Source: Ligula intestinalis (lineage: Eukaryota; Platyhelminthes; Cestoda; Diphyllobothriidea; Diphyllobothriidae). Taken from it: 64,000 nt of DNA. Made by a program: the position numbers and the translations under genes. How positions within the stretch are numbered: position 1 is the first letter of the stretch; each line of letters opens with the position of its first letter. The stretch covers positions 13,521,738 to 13,585,737 of the forward strand of contig JAYGXS010000007.1 of the NCBI GenBank assembly GCA_036362985.1. Reading direction: 5' to 3'. The notes under the pieces are model-generated. The model made no database searches, was not told where the DNA came from, and saw nothing but the letters and a program-made list of their open reading frames with translations. Of the stretch, positions 1 through 12,800 are shown piece after piece.

Positions 1-1139
1 CCCGTCCTTTATCGATTAATTTTTAAACTGACTCAGGTTCCTTGCTGTTAACAGTAATTCTGTGAGATTTACCACTCCTGTATGTGTCTTTGTTAACATT
101 TTTATGCAACGACAAGAAGCAGCTGATGAGCTGTCTTGAAATTTGTTGATATCAATGAATAACGATTTTCCGATTCAATTTTAGTATATATTTTTGTAAA
201 TATGTCGAAAACACTAAGATGCGCGCAAACTCCGCAATATTGCTTTATACTTTGTTTGTACAACCAAAACTCACAACCCGCGAAAGCGAACTCCATTGTA
301 CTTCCGTAGGCGTCTGCGTTTCTTACAGGTGTGACCGCAGATTGCTCTTGCTGGATTCCAAAATCCTGACACAAATTAAGAAGTACGCCAAAATTGTGTT
401 TTTCAATACGTAAGTGTCAGAGAAGCACAACTGGACTTATGTTGTTTGACAAAATAATTGTTGTTAGCAGAAGACTTAGTTTTCTGATGAACGTAGGGAT
501 GACTGAAACCGCTATGAGAGCTTCACGAAGCGTTCTGCGAGAACCATTTTTGCAATTCCAGGTGAGCTGCACAGGAATACGTGGATGAGTTTTATGTTTG
601 CCTAAGCAGGACACCGGAATAGGAACGCCCCGCCAAAGTGAAATATGTGAGTCGCGATGAATTTCAGGATGGCTTAATATTTCCGTGTCCTACCCTAAGG
701 CTAAACTGTAGTCTTAATGTGAAACCCAGCCCCCCCTCACCTAAACCTTATACTTTACACTAATGCAAACCTTGACTCACATCATACTCTTGATACTTAT
801 TACACGTCTATCTTTTAAACTAAATTTAGCCTCAACCAGATCTAATTTTCCCGGAAGCTGGCATGAGGTCACGTGCATTGTGGGTGGGGCGGTCCTGGTT
901 AGTCATTCTTATCCACAGGAACAGATATTCCAGAGCGTCCGCTATTGGTCAGTTGCATTTGGAGTTTTTTTCTGTCCGCATGAAACTACGCAGAGGGCTT
1001 GTTTTCTGATTACCCGCAACATTTGAAGCCTTATCGTCGGAAAAATAACTGCTACCAGTATCAAGAGTTCTTTTAAGTTCAGCGATGTTACCCATGTAAG
1101 TTTTTAGGAGGTCACGTTAGGCAAACCAACGTTTTCGAT
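1..1139. other. Flank or intron upstream of the first visible exon; no gene seen
   Basis: Only non-coding sequence is recognised. A CCTAA-like degenerate tract occurs around 690-760. An exon-like open stretch at 329-409 has plausible splice sites but cannot be tied to the kinesin gene. Confidence 0.5.
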
Positions 1140-2080
1140 TAATTTGTCATAGGACGAAAACAATAATAGAAGGGTGGGTAGAGTTCACGGAAGGTTACGC
1201 AAACCAGCCGTAGTAATGAGGGTGAGATGTATTCAGGGATCTCAGGGGTCAGATTTTGGTCATAATTAGGGACCAGAGAGGAAGATGGGGGTCCAAAAAT
1301 TAGTACATGGAGCCCCGTCGTCCCTATCTCGCGTTTTTTAGAGGGTGTGATGGCGCACGGTGTCATTGTCTTGCGATAGAGTGAGTGTCCTGACGATGCT
1401 TGCTATCGCTGTCTCGTCACCGTCTCGCGGCGTGTAAGGAAACGTTTGGACGGATGTTGAGTTGGTGTCCGGCCATGGGATCCCTAGTGCCTGAACAAAC
1501 GCTACTATAGGTGAGTGAGAGTAGGTAGGACAGTAGTGCCCGCGCAAAGTCTTCTGTCACTTAAGACTTATTCAGGCGATGTATTGGCTTGCATCGGAGA
1601 AAGCAGCCTACGCCGAACTCCGTTTAGTTTTCAAGACTCCAGGAGAAGGTGAAGAGTGCTTTAAAGCCTGAGACTGTCACCTTCTGTACCAACCTGTTGG
1701 TGCACTAGGTGGACTTCATCGAAATCAATGGCCAAAAACACACAAACGCCGTATGCACTCAACATCAGTCCACATGCTTCCTAACACGCCACGAGACGGT
1801 GATGAGAAAACGACAGCGAGCTCCTCAGGCCACCAACGCCGTAACGAGACGATGACACCGCGCGCCATCACACTCTCCAACAAAACGCGAGGTAGGGACG
1901 ACGGTGCTAAGTGAACTAGTTTTCGGACGAGAATCTGACCCCCTTGATCCCTTAAAACCTCTACCCCTTATTACTGTTACTTGGTTGCGTAAACTCTTGG
2001 AAACTCTGTCCTCCCTTATATTATTGTTTTTGCCGGATGATGAATCAATCGAAAAAACTCGTTCGCCTAACTTGAATTTC
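1140..2080. mobile_element. Palindromic Penelope-like element remnant
   Basis: The two ends are inverted copies. Left arm cgaaaacaataatagaagg (near 1155) mirrors ccttatattattgttttt (near 2014). The arm around 1320-1360 (tctcgcg..gagggtgtgatggcgc) mirrors gcgccatcacactctc..cgcgaggtaggga (1861-1898). The + strand end carries GGATGATGAATCAATCGAAA (near 2036), a decayed hammerhead-like core shared with other copies. A close relative of the right arm recurs at about 16100-16460. The protein content is destroyed. Confidence 0.65.
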
Positions 2081-2463
2081 AGTCAAGTCAGTCAGGGTAG
2101 CATTATACTTCTAATGACCTCGGCAGACAGTTGTCTGGCTTCAGCAAATTATATTTTCGAATATGCGGACTCGAGGCTTCTCAGATAAAACGTCAGAGAG
2201 ACAAACGTGCACGTGATTGAGCAGCCAGTTCAACCGAGGGGCAGGTGAATAAAGTATCAAGCCCCGTTCTAACCATTTGTCCAGAATTTATCAGGCATGG
2301 GACGCAGCGTCAATTAACGTTGAGCGTCTGCCAATCAGGCAGGGCTTAAGAAATTAACTGACAGGCGACAGCGATGTCCACGGGAGCGAACTATGAAAAA
2401 GTCGTTTATTTGCCAATACAAGCGAACATCCGTGTCCCAGGAAGCAATTGAGAAGAAGAAGAA

Positions 2464-3536
2464 GGCTCGATCGCTAGGACAATATGTTTATTCGCCTGAC
2501 GTTTCGATATCCATCGTGGATTCGTCATCAGAGACATGAGTGGCAGAAAGGTTAAGTATGCACAGACGTTTGCAGTATTTATAGGACACAGTCATTTCTG
2601 CAAGCATACAGCGACAATTAACGTTAATTGCCTTCTTGTGCGTGGACTGCTTGTTGGACGGCACGCGGGCTCTGACCTGTTGAACTTTCGTCACGGGCGG
2701 TGAGCTCGGGCATGATGATTGCTCGGCCGTCTGGCTCCCCGGTGTTGGCGTACGATGAGGCGGTGGCCTGCCCGTTCCACAAGTGACGACTTGCTTTGGC
2801 CAAATTAAATCTCAGAATTGAATATGGATTGGGCAACTCGTTGCACTTGTTGATGGATTGGGGGCCCGTGAACCATGACTGAAGTAGTTCTCGGCTCACC
2901 CGATTGTCACTTCTTGCGAGAATTTCGGCCTCATCAAATTTAAAGGTGTGGCTGGGTCTCGTCAAATGAGCCGCAACTTGAGAATTGACATCATTTCGCC
3001 GCACTGCAGCCGCACTGCCGAACACGCGGCTCATTCGACGAGACCCGGCCACACCTTCAAATTTGATGAGGCCGAAATTATCGCAAGAGGTGACAATCGG
3101 GGGAGCCGAGAACTACTTCAGTCATGGTTCACGGGCCCCCAAACCATCAACAAGTACAACGATTTGCCCAATCCATATTCAATCCTGAGATTCCATTTGG
3201 CCAAAGCAAGCCATCACTTGAGGAACGGGCAGGCCACCACCTCATCGTACGCCAACACCGGGGAGCCAGACGGCCGAGCAATCATCATACCCGAGCTCAC
3301 CGCCCGTGACGAAAGTTCAACAGGTCAGAGCCCGCGTGCCGTCCAACAAGCAGTCCACGCACAAGAAGGCAATTAACGTTAATTGTCGCTGTATGCTTGC
3401 AGAAATAACTGTGTCCTATAAATACTGCAAACGTCTGTGCATACTTAACCTTTCTGCCACTCATGTCTCTGATGACGAATCCACGATGGATATCGAAACG
3501 TCAGGCGAATAAACATATTGTCCTAGCGATCGAGCC
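2464..3536. mobile_element. Near-perfect palindrome of two Penelope-like element 3' halves
   Basis: Arms 2464-2973 and 3027-3536 are inverted copies, mirror-symmetric about base 3000 with no net indel, separated by a spacer of about 53 bases. Each arm encodes the same 142-codon open frame (2624-3052 on -, 2948-3376 on +) reading outward. Its body has [29 protein letters not shown] and NKCNELPNPYSILR. I read this as the tail of a GIY-YIG endonuclease domain, as in Penelope-like reverse transcriptases (HTF.F...ESW). Each arm then runs through a hammerhead-like motif (2494-2540 on -, 3460-3506 on +) into gaagaag-rich ends. Upstream RT sequence is missing. Confidence 0.8.
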
Positions 3537-3709
3537 TTGTTCTTCTTCTTCTTTTTCTTCTTTTTCTCAAGTCTTTTATTGGCCAATGGGAAGGCTTGAT
3601 TAAGTGAAGCCTTCTCAGAGCTGCGCTGATGAAAAAACGGTTGTCCTCATCATACTGCCCAGTAAATCCAGTTATTTAATTAACTCTCTTTGTCTTCTTC
3701 AACCACTAG

Positions 3710-3875
3710 GTGACACGGAGCCCGTGTTTGACAAATACCAGTATGACGCACCCTGGCTGACAGCTGACGATCTACCAAGCCATCTGCGTCTCGGCAGCCA
3801 ATTCAAGTTTCGCGTGACCATCCTCGAGGTCTATGGCATTTGCAATGTATTTGATGACATCTTCTGTCAGTTTTT
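3710..3875 (+). CDS. Kinesin-3 exon 1 of window: start of the KIF1-type post-stalk domain
   Basis: Acceptor cttcaaccactag ends at 3709 and donor GTAAGT starts at 3876. The exon enters in phase 1 and leaves in phase 2. It reads [16 protein letters not shown], then [14 protein letters not shown] and DDIFCQF, matching the KIF1A block that ends in ADIFCQF (the uncharacterised KIF1-family domain, DUF3694-like). The preceding exon must end in phase 1. I could not identify it in bases 1-3709. Confidence 0.9.
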
Positions 3876-6800
3876 GTAAGTGCCGTCTGTCCGAGTTGGA
3901 CACCTGCTATCGTCTGCAACTTTCTTATTGCTCGTATTTACCATTTGACACAAGACAGGGGCTCCTCTATGGTTTCCTGCCTTTTGTAACGATGCCAGCT
4001 CCTTTTCAAGAAACCTAAATATTTCATGCTTTGCTCTGAGTTTTACCGTGATAACGTTAGAAAGTTAAGCCTCCACACAATTTAAGCTTACACAGAATAT
4101 CGGCTTCCTCGACCTGATAGTGGTGGCTTCTGATGTTGCTAACCGGCACTGACCAAGGTAATTAGAATACTTTGGTGGAATATTATAAATCACCTGGATG
4201 GCTTTGTTGGGGTCCACGTGATGTTCGGAATCAACATTGTGGACGAGAATGACGCTGTTTGTGTTCATGACTTCATTTTTTATCAGCCATGCTGGGAGGT
4301 GTTATCTTATTTTTTTGAATAAGCGCCGATTCATGCGACCAAAATAACCTTCTATAGGTCCGTTAGTTTTGAAAGTGTTTTTGAGAAAATGTTGTCCATA
4401 TTGTGGCACGGGCTTGCATTATATTTTCTTGCTCTGACAATACAGAGCCGTATGTAAATTATTGCACACCATCTTGCACCTCGAAGGAGTAAAGCTTTAA
4501 GATGAGCAGTTAATCGTTAATGCATGCATTTATTTTTGTACTCCACGCATATGCCTTCAGAGGGTGATAAATTTGGAGGCAGAATGACATTATCAAAGCT
4601 TGGAATGACAGTTTCGTGTTTACTAACTGTCCTTAGCCAGCCGTACGAGACTTCGGGTTTTAGCGATACTCGAGGCTCAAACTAGCGATCTGTTGGTTCG
4701 AAGTCCAACGCACTCGAGAGTACATCCATCTCGTAGCTCTGTGGCGATGAACATTTAACTAGCTAGCCGCGTGTTTGTTTCACAGCCACACAAAACCTGC
4801 TGCAGTTAAACCAGAAATGGCCCTTCCGGTCATACTTTTCTGCCTATATCACTAGGCCTTGTGTGACCACTGTCGAGGCTCGTACGTGAGACCCAAGGCC
4901 AATGTGTATGTCCATGAGTACCCCTGTGCCAACGGTGAACACATGGGCATGCTAAAACCGGGGCATATATAACAGGGGAACAGGATCTGCAAAAGGTTGA
5001 CTTGTGCTGACTTGGAGAGAAACCCAGGTTATAGTTAAGGTTTGGCTTGTGGCTAAGGTAAATGGCTTTTTAGTAGGGCGAGTGTTTGGTTTAATGGTTT
5101 GATGGTCTAGTCCCATCAGGAACTAAGTGTGAATATGAGGCCACCATGTCTGATTGAGACTCTGTGTCATCTTGCAAGAGATGAGATAGCAGCAACCGTA
5201 CAGTTTTCAGTTGTAGGAATTTGCGTCACAGTTTTCAATAAATCCAGGGAGCAAAAGACACCATTAACTGACGCAGATCGTGCCCTTTCCAGCGTTCAGT
5301 ATAATAATCGATAAATGGATTGGAAGATAATGATACTTTATCCTTTCTTAACTATAACATTTTTTCGGTTCTCAGTCCCTGAATCAGCCTCTCTTCTTAT
5401 AAAAGGGAAACGTAAAGAAGGACTAGGGTGGATTAGACTATCCTCTGTAAAAAATAGGATAACATAGAGCCTGAAAAGTGGGAATATTTGCTGCCTTGAT
5501 AGCTCCATCGGCGAACTCATTGATATTCAGTCGGCAGATTGTATGAACAAAAAGACTAACACAAGATAATGTTCTCGTTGCTTGCTTAGAAGTGCACACG
5601 CGAGTAAGAATACACGCACTAACTAAAGGTATTGTGGATAATGAAGCAGGTTATATGGAGAGAATTTTATTCGCTTGACGTTTTTAAATCCGTTGGGATC
5701 TATAATCAGTGAAAATGTAAAACCTGCTTCTGCTATTGTCTCTGGCGATGGATTCCCGACAAATTTTGAAGCGATAGTTGAATAAAAGTCATGTTCAAAC
5801 GATCACATCTGCTTCGTCTCAATTACTTCCTGGGACTCACATTTTTGCTTCCATTGGCAGCGTATATGTTTACCAACCTTTTAAGGGAAATCGCGTATCA
5901 TGGGCGGTTACTGCGCGGGAGCTGATAGACTTCAGTTCAAACATCCGGACCAACTTTCCAACCGAGCCTGAGAAGGAGCATTCCAAAGGCTTTAATTGTC
6001 GTTCGCGCATTTATTTCACAGGAAATTTAACAAAGCCAACAAAACTGATCATTTTCCTAACGTTTTTCTTTAATGGTCTTCATCTCAGATTCCCTCCTTT
6101 TGCAGCGTCCTGTTTGAGCTTGCTGGAGGATTTATGCTTTCTCTCTCTCTGTAGAGCACGCGTTCACTTCTCAAGATTTGAGAGGGCTGCCCAGCACACG
6201 CTTGACAGAAAATTAAAATAAATGACTCGCCGAAATTATTAATTGACTTTGTCAACCGTGAGAACACTAGGGAGATATTTACCTCTTTCAGCTACAATGC
6301 GACCGGACATTCAGACACAATGCCGAGGAATTGATACTCACTCGCAAACCAGCAATCACACCTATATGAAGACTTTGAACTGGTAATGAAAAACCATAGA
6401 TGCATTTGAAACTTCAAGAAAGTATAAAATTTCGAAGGAAAACTCAAGTCCTGCAGACGTGCAAAATAAGCACAAATAATTTTAGTTTGCGTTTCTATGA
6501 TTGGAAAGTGAAACCATACCCATGCCATGTTCTATATATCACAAAACCGTTTTTTTTTAAATTTATCGATACATAGTTCATGTATTGGATTACAACTAGT
6601 TTCAGATTGCCCGTTACATTCCGGCAGCTTTTAGACCATTTCAGTATTTTCAAGCATTTTTCCATAAATGCAGATTCTGTTCAATATTTTTCTCATAACC
6701 TTTGAAAGAAGATATTTCTTAAAATAATATACCGAAAAGTGCACTGTTGCATATTTGTTCTCATGAAGATAGCATTGCAGGCCATATTTCTAAACTATTC

Positions 6801-9800
6801 AAAGCACGAAAACTCATTGTCGAGCAAACAGAACTTCCACAGTAGAAGCCCGATATTAAAATGCCCAAGTTTATTGAAAAAAAGCTTTCCATATTAGGTT
6901 GTCTCTTTAAAAATCCCTTAAATTTGATATTTAACTGACGAAACCCACTTCATGTTATACCGAAAAAAGAGATTTTGGCAAGTTTTCTTTTTTAAAATTA
7001 CCTGAACATAAATCATACACTTTTGTCTACAAATGAAGAAACTTACTTTCCTGATCATATTTAGGTGTTTTATGCTATAGTGGATTACTTTTAGGCCCGT
7101 TCTAAGATTGTGAATTTGAAAGGCTTGCCGAACATATACTAAGACTAAGCGAAAATGTTTAATTTTCTGTGTGTTTTGCTTCTAACTTGCATGATATCAG
7201 CAGTTATCTTCTACAGAAGGATACGTTTTCAGATGCTATACCTTTAATAATATTTTTATTTATCTGCGTTTGCGTGATTAAATATATGCCTTTTCGTTTA
7301 CCATAACAAGACCTTGATATGCTTAAACATAATGCAATCAAACTATCTTACCGCGTTTAGTCACATAAAAGTTCTGCCATTGGCAAAAAGTAATTGGAAA
7401 CATGAAATTGTTCTTTTTTTTTCTGAAAAGTTATGCGATTCCCTGAATTTGATTTCGTCTGGTTTTTTTTTGTCAACTTCAGACTAGACTTTCCGGTTCT
7501 GGAAGGGATATATTTTAACTCTTTTCATACTGATATTGGGATTTTTCCATACCGAAAAATTTTTTCGTTTGTACGTAAAAGCATAGGAATTTTTTTCAAT
7601 ATCAGTCCACCTCTGCCTATCACCCTCAAATAAAATAAACTGAAGGTTCAGTTTGAAATACTCAAAAGCTTTCTCAGGATCAAACCCAGTCAAAAGATTA
7701 GAACAGCGTTTATAAATGCATCTCCACCTACCAAATCCACCTTTGAACATGACTTTGCATTATTTACCTCATATTCTGTCCCTCTCTCAGTTTTAAAGAC
7801 GGTTACCGTCCATACTTTTTTTAATCCTATTTTTTTGCAGTGGAGGAACAGTACGTACCTGCACTTGGCGGGCAAAGGAATAGAATGTTTTTTTCTGTAT
7901 TAAATATTTACTTGGCCAAGAAAAACTGGGGCCTAGGTTTTCAATTTTGGATTGACTTGAGAGTTGAGATGGGTAATACACAAGCGCACGAGCGCCATTT
8001 CCTCGTCTATGTAGCTAATGCTGCGGGGACTTTGAAGTGCAGCCTTCTCAGGACCTAGCAAAAAAGTGGCTTGAAGGAGATATTTGCGATTGGTGGGGCG
8101 TTGGATGCTTCCCTAGATTTGATACAAGCAAAATCACAAAAGCATGACCTCCTAAGTAATCAAACATCTCGCCGTATGCAACCCCTCCTTTCCTCTAAAT
8201 TCCAGTATAGACCATAGTCCTAATTTTTAACGATTATCCATAGTTCTGCTTGTTTTCCACTTTAAAAAATGCATGCAACCCAGCGCATACTCTAAATCCT
8301 AATCCCGAACGACCTCACCAGAAGCTTGCACTTGCCAAACGAGCAATTCTTCGCTGTTCTTTGCTTTTTTCGCGTTGTAATTATATGGGAAATAAAATTT
8401 TAAAATGTATCTTATTCTTCCTGAAGCTTCGAAAACAAGCGGGCAGAGGTCTATTCCACGGATCCACTTCCCAACAGACAGCCCACTTCTAGAATTGAAT
8501 TCTACCAAGTGCAGTCGGTAAGTTCCCTAACAGATTCGAAATGCAATGAATGAGCCTTCATTCAGTACATCCAACATGTCCAAAGACACTGCCAATGGCG
8601 AGAGAAGCAGTCTTAATAAAGGATTTTATTTAGGTTAGCATAGAATTCAGTGGTAACCAAATTCGCATCCGGCTAAGGCCTAGCATGTAATTCCGATTCG
8701 TTGGTGTACAAGAACCGTCTTCGTATTTTATTTGGGTTTTAATGGTTTACTGCAGTTTGTTGGGCAGTAATACGTCAAAGAGTTTTGGGGTTTACGGTTG
8801 GTAATATAATTTAACACTCGCAGTAGGTGCTTTATGGGGGAGATTAGTGTATCAAGCGTAGGTTAAGTATTTAAGACTAGAGGTTAGGTGTTTTGTTAGG
8901 ACAACGGTAACGTGTTGCGGTTGGATGTAAGAAGTTGCAAACATTCCCGCCAGATACTTCAGAAAGGCAGTTGGTAAGGATACTTAAGCTTTTGATCAGT
9001 TATTATCGAGCTAGTACACGTATGTGGGAACGGAATAGAAGATTAAGCATGTTCATCTTTTCATACAATGGAATAGCTGAAAATGTGGGGGCATTGAGAT
9101 AAATGGGTGAAGGCTGGTTACGCTGTGGCGAGGGTTTGGTGGAGTTGGTTCACGGACAAGGCAAAGAGATAAAGAGACAGCGCGGATGAGTTAATGCATA
9201 TCTTGGCAGATAAAAAAAGTTCAATGAACCCCGCTAATATTTGCTCCAACATGGGGAAGGGTTAGAATTTTTAAGAAGAGTCAACATTTAGCTGGATTTT
9301 TTGAGCTATAAAGGTGAAATGCTACCTGTCATAATAATTTACAATGATGCTCAAGCTTGCGCGAGATATTAGCAGATAGATTGAAAGACTCATTTTATTG
9401 CCTGCCAACCTACATTTTTGTCCTGGGAGACACAGATAAGACCGAGGTCTATATGTATACTTAATGCAAATGTGCATATATGCTTCGTTTTTCACAAACG
9501 ACCACCAAGCTATACAATTATAGGCTGGAGTATTTACGGAGCCTAGGAACAAGCAAATGATATATTGTTCTCTCAGCAATTCTTCGGGACAAAACTGTCA
9601 TCAGTAGTTGATTATGCAAGAGAATAAGCTCTGTTTCAGTTTTGTTCATGCTAATGTTTTGGATTTAATTAAAAAATAATTTTTGATAAGTGTGTTCGCC
9701 AATTCATCTTCTGAATTTTTCAATGGGAATTCTCGCAAATATAAGTGAAGTAGTTTGCATTCCGAGGTGATGTCATGAAAATAAGAAATTCGCTGGAAAA

Positions 9801-12800
9801 TAAAATTGCATGAAGTGAATTTCCAAGCAAGTAACAACACCGGCGTATCCTTAGACGAAAGGAAAAGTGGGGAATGGGATCGTCGCACTAGAACGTTTGG
9901 TGGAGTCATGTAGGCATACAAAACTTCAAGGCAGAAGGAAGGATGCACATGTTGCAATTTGTGTTGGAGGTAAGGAGAAGGATGTTCAAAGTCAGATAGG
10001 GGTCGCGTGTCAAGGGGAGGGATACCGCATTTTGTGCACTGACAACCTTTGAAACCTTTTGTTATCTAGTCAAATTTTTGCATAACATAAACCCCGTAGT
10101 TACCTTAATGTAGAGGTCCTGTGGAAAAATCATCCAATCAATGTCCTTTGTTTTCATTTTCATCGTATGCATTAGTTTTTGGTCTATGCTCACTCAGAGG
10201 CAGGAAGCAAAAGAGTACACAGGGACGATCACCTTAATCACTCAAACCTACAAGACGGAAGAATAATAACTACTGTGAAACGTATGGCTTTATTCGTTTT
10301 GCGTGAATTTTAGTTCACGGTTCCAGTAACGCTTGCCTTCGTTGACTACATAATGCGAAGAACTCTGGCTTTTGAGGTGTTCGGTCACGCGCAGAGTCCC
10401 ATGAGCATCAGTACTCAACAATCACCCTCAATTACGTAAGTCCCTTTTCAATTTGAATAAAGCACATCATAATAAATACTTTCTACTAGCAAGAAATAAG
10501 TAGATATGTTTGCTTTCCTTTATCTTAAGAGCCTCTAGCTACTCTTCGCGGCGTTGCCTTCCACCGACGCTGCTTCTTTCGCCTCCAGTGCCATCACGCC
10601 ATGTGGACTGCATAAACAGGAAAGCAGAGTAAGCAGCCACTGTTTTGTCTTTTAAAAATACTAGGATTTGTCTTCTCTTCTCTGAAACTAATAAATTACT
10701 GAAAAGAAGAAAGTGTGTCGATCACAAGAATCCTAGTTAAATAGTCTGAGCTTTCGAACTCCTGCAAAAGTCCATCGTCAAAGATAGGCAACAAAAACAA
10801 ATGGGGGGCTAGTTATGGCGTGTTTACAAAACAAGAGTTTGAACGTGTATAAAATCAATAAATGTCTGGTATGGGCGCCAGACCATACCAGTTCTGACCA
10901 TGTCAGTCTGCGCAAGTAGGCCAGATCGGCGTTTTGGGTGGGAATATTTACAGAAACAAAATTTTTATCGAAAACAAGCAACATTTGTTAAGGGCAAGGG
11001 TCAATTAAACGTCATAGGGGAGGTGAGAGGAGGGGAAGAGGACCAATTAACCATCAGTGCTGTGAGTCTGGAGATACCTTCGCAGGGCAACATATGCAGG
11101 TGCCAGTTCAATACATCGGTTAACTGAGTTTTCACCCGATGCCGAGGCTTCAATCAGTTTTTGGTTCTTCTTGCTGCCAGTGTGGGCAATTATCCTCGTG
11201 ACTGTGAAGTTGAACTCGTGAACCCTCTCGTAGGTGTGGGCTGCTACTTGCGATGATTGACACAGCTTCTTCTGAAGAGGAGGCGGCGAACATACGTATA
11301 CTTTCGATAACTTATAATCAGTCCAATTACATTTATATGGGAAGGGGTAAACGGTACATGGTAAATTGCAGGTAATTACAGTCATAGTTACAGGCACGTT
11401 ATCCATGGCCGTAAAGGAGGGGTTGGGTTTTGTAATTAGCCGCTAGTTACGCGGTCATAAGAGAGAGAGAGCATGGAAAATGTCGGTAGTTATGCGGCCG
11501 TTGGCCATGCCAGGCTTGGAGCTTGCAGGAGGTTCTTCTGCGCGCACAATGCTGGTTTCTCCAACCGGATGGCCGCTTTTTCTGCTGTTGCTGGCAACCG
11601 CGGACCCAAACACTTTGGGTAGTTTGGAGGGACGTTGTAAATTACCTTGAAGGCTTTGTTGGGGTCCACACAATGTCCGGAGTCAACCATGGGGGCAAGA
11701 ATGGCGCCGTTGATACTCCTGACTTCACCTTTGCTTAGCCATGCTGGCAGATGCTCCCGTATTCTTTTCTTCTCAATCTATACACGTACCTGGGATGTGA
11801 ACCTTTGCCTCAATTCGTAATAAATGACTGCCCGTTGGGCAAACCCACACTATTATGCACGCACAGGAGCTGAGAAGAAGAAGAAGACTCGATTGCTGGA
11901 ACAATAGGTTTATTCGCCTAACGTTTCGATATCCGTCGCGGATTTTTCATCAGAGACATGAGTAGCAGAAAGGAGCTCTTCGCCCAATTTACAAGTAGGA
12001 CGATTTCGTAGTGCATTCGCTTCAGTGTCATGAGAAAGTAGTGAGTATGCGCTTTTAGTTGAAGGCCCTCATAATGTGGACGCACTTTTTTCAAAGCTAA
12101 GCGACCAATTTGATGTGAGGCAATAATAATAATAAGATACTCTAGGAGGGAGGACTGGTGTAAAATACCTGAACTGTTAATACTCTCGCCAGCTAATTTA
12201 AATAGTCAAAAATACCGTTCTTATTATTCCAATACTGCTCCTAAACGAGACGCATCATAGGTACGCTGGTTCAACAAGTGACTGAATCATATCCCAAAAA
12301 CCAGTTTTGCGAAATGCGCTCCAATAAGAATTGCCACATGTGGGAGTGTCGGGGCAAACATAGGAACAAGCTCAAGTCACGTCCTTCTGACCTCGTCTCC
12401 GGTCGTCTTGAGACCGAGGACAAGTGGATGCGGGGAAGGATTGCACTAGATGCAGTTCAAGTCTACCATTATTTAAAATGAATAAGGACAAACGTCAAAA
12501 GCTTTCTGCTGTCGTGATATGGAGTAATTGGTGTACCTCGACAGATGCAGTGGTCAAACTGGCATATACCGTCTGAGGTTCGGGTCAGTCCTTGTTAGCG
12601 CATTAATTTGGTGCTCATGCGAAATCCTAAAAAGAATTCAAGTCGACTCCTTTTGGGAGAGGAACGAATTCAGACAGAGGCATTGCGAGTGCCTGCGGAG
12701 TGCGAAATCAAATGCCATGGACTGTTTCGATCGGAATGGGATACGACTCCTTATCATCGTGCATTCCTATTCACCTCGGATTTGATTGCGGACAGCCGCA

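Larger units (their letters stand above)
3876..8426 (+). other. Kinesin intron 1 (4.55 kb)
   Basis: It holds the retroelement protein fragment at 4065-4268, a SINE-like copy at 4665-4855, and a short inverted hammerhead-like pair at 5640-5790. A 147-codon open frame at 5778-6221 has no recognisable domain and is treated as chance. Bases 6200-8400 are AT-rich with nothing recognised. Confidence 0.6.

Noticed and set aside
329..409. Possible upstream kinesin exon (acceptor ttcttacag, donor GTAAGT, frame with CDRRLLLLDSKILTQIKKYA)
   Set aside because: It would leave in phase 2, but exon 3710 needs a phase 1 partner, and the peptide has no clear KIF1 counterpart.
5778..6221. 147-codon open frame on +
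   Set aside because: No recognisable domain, AT-rich intron context, and no splice or repeat support.
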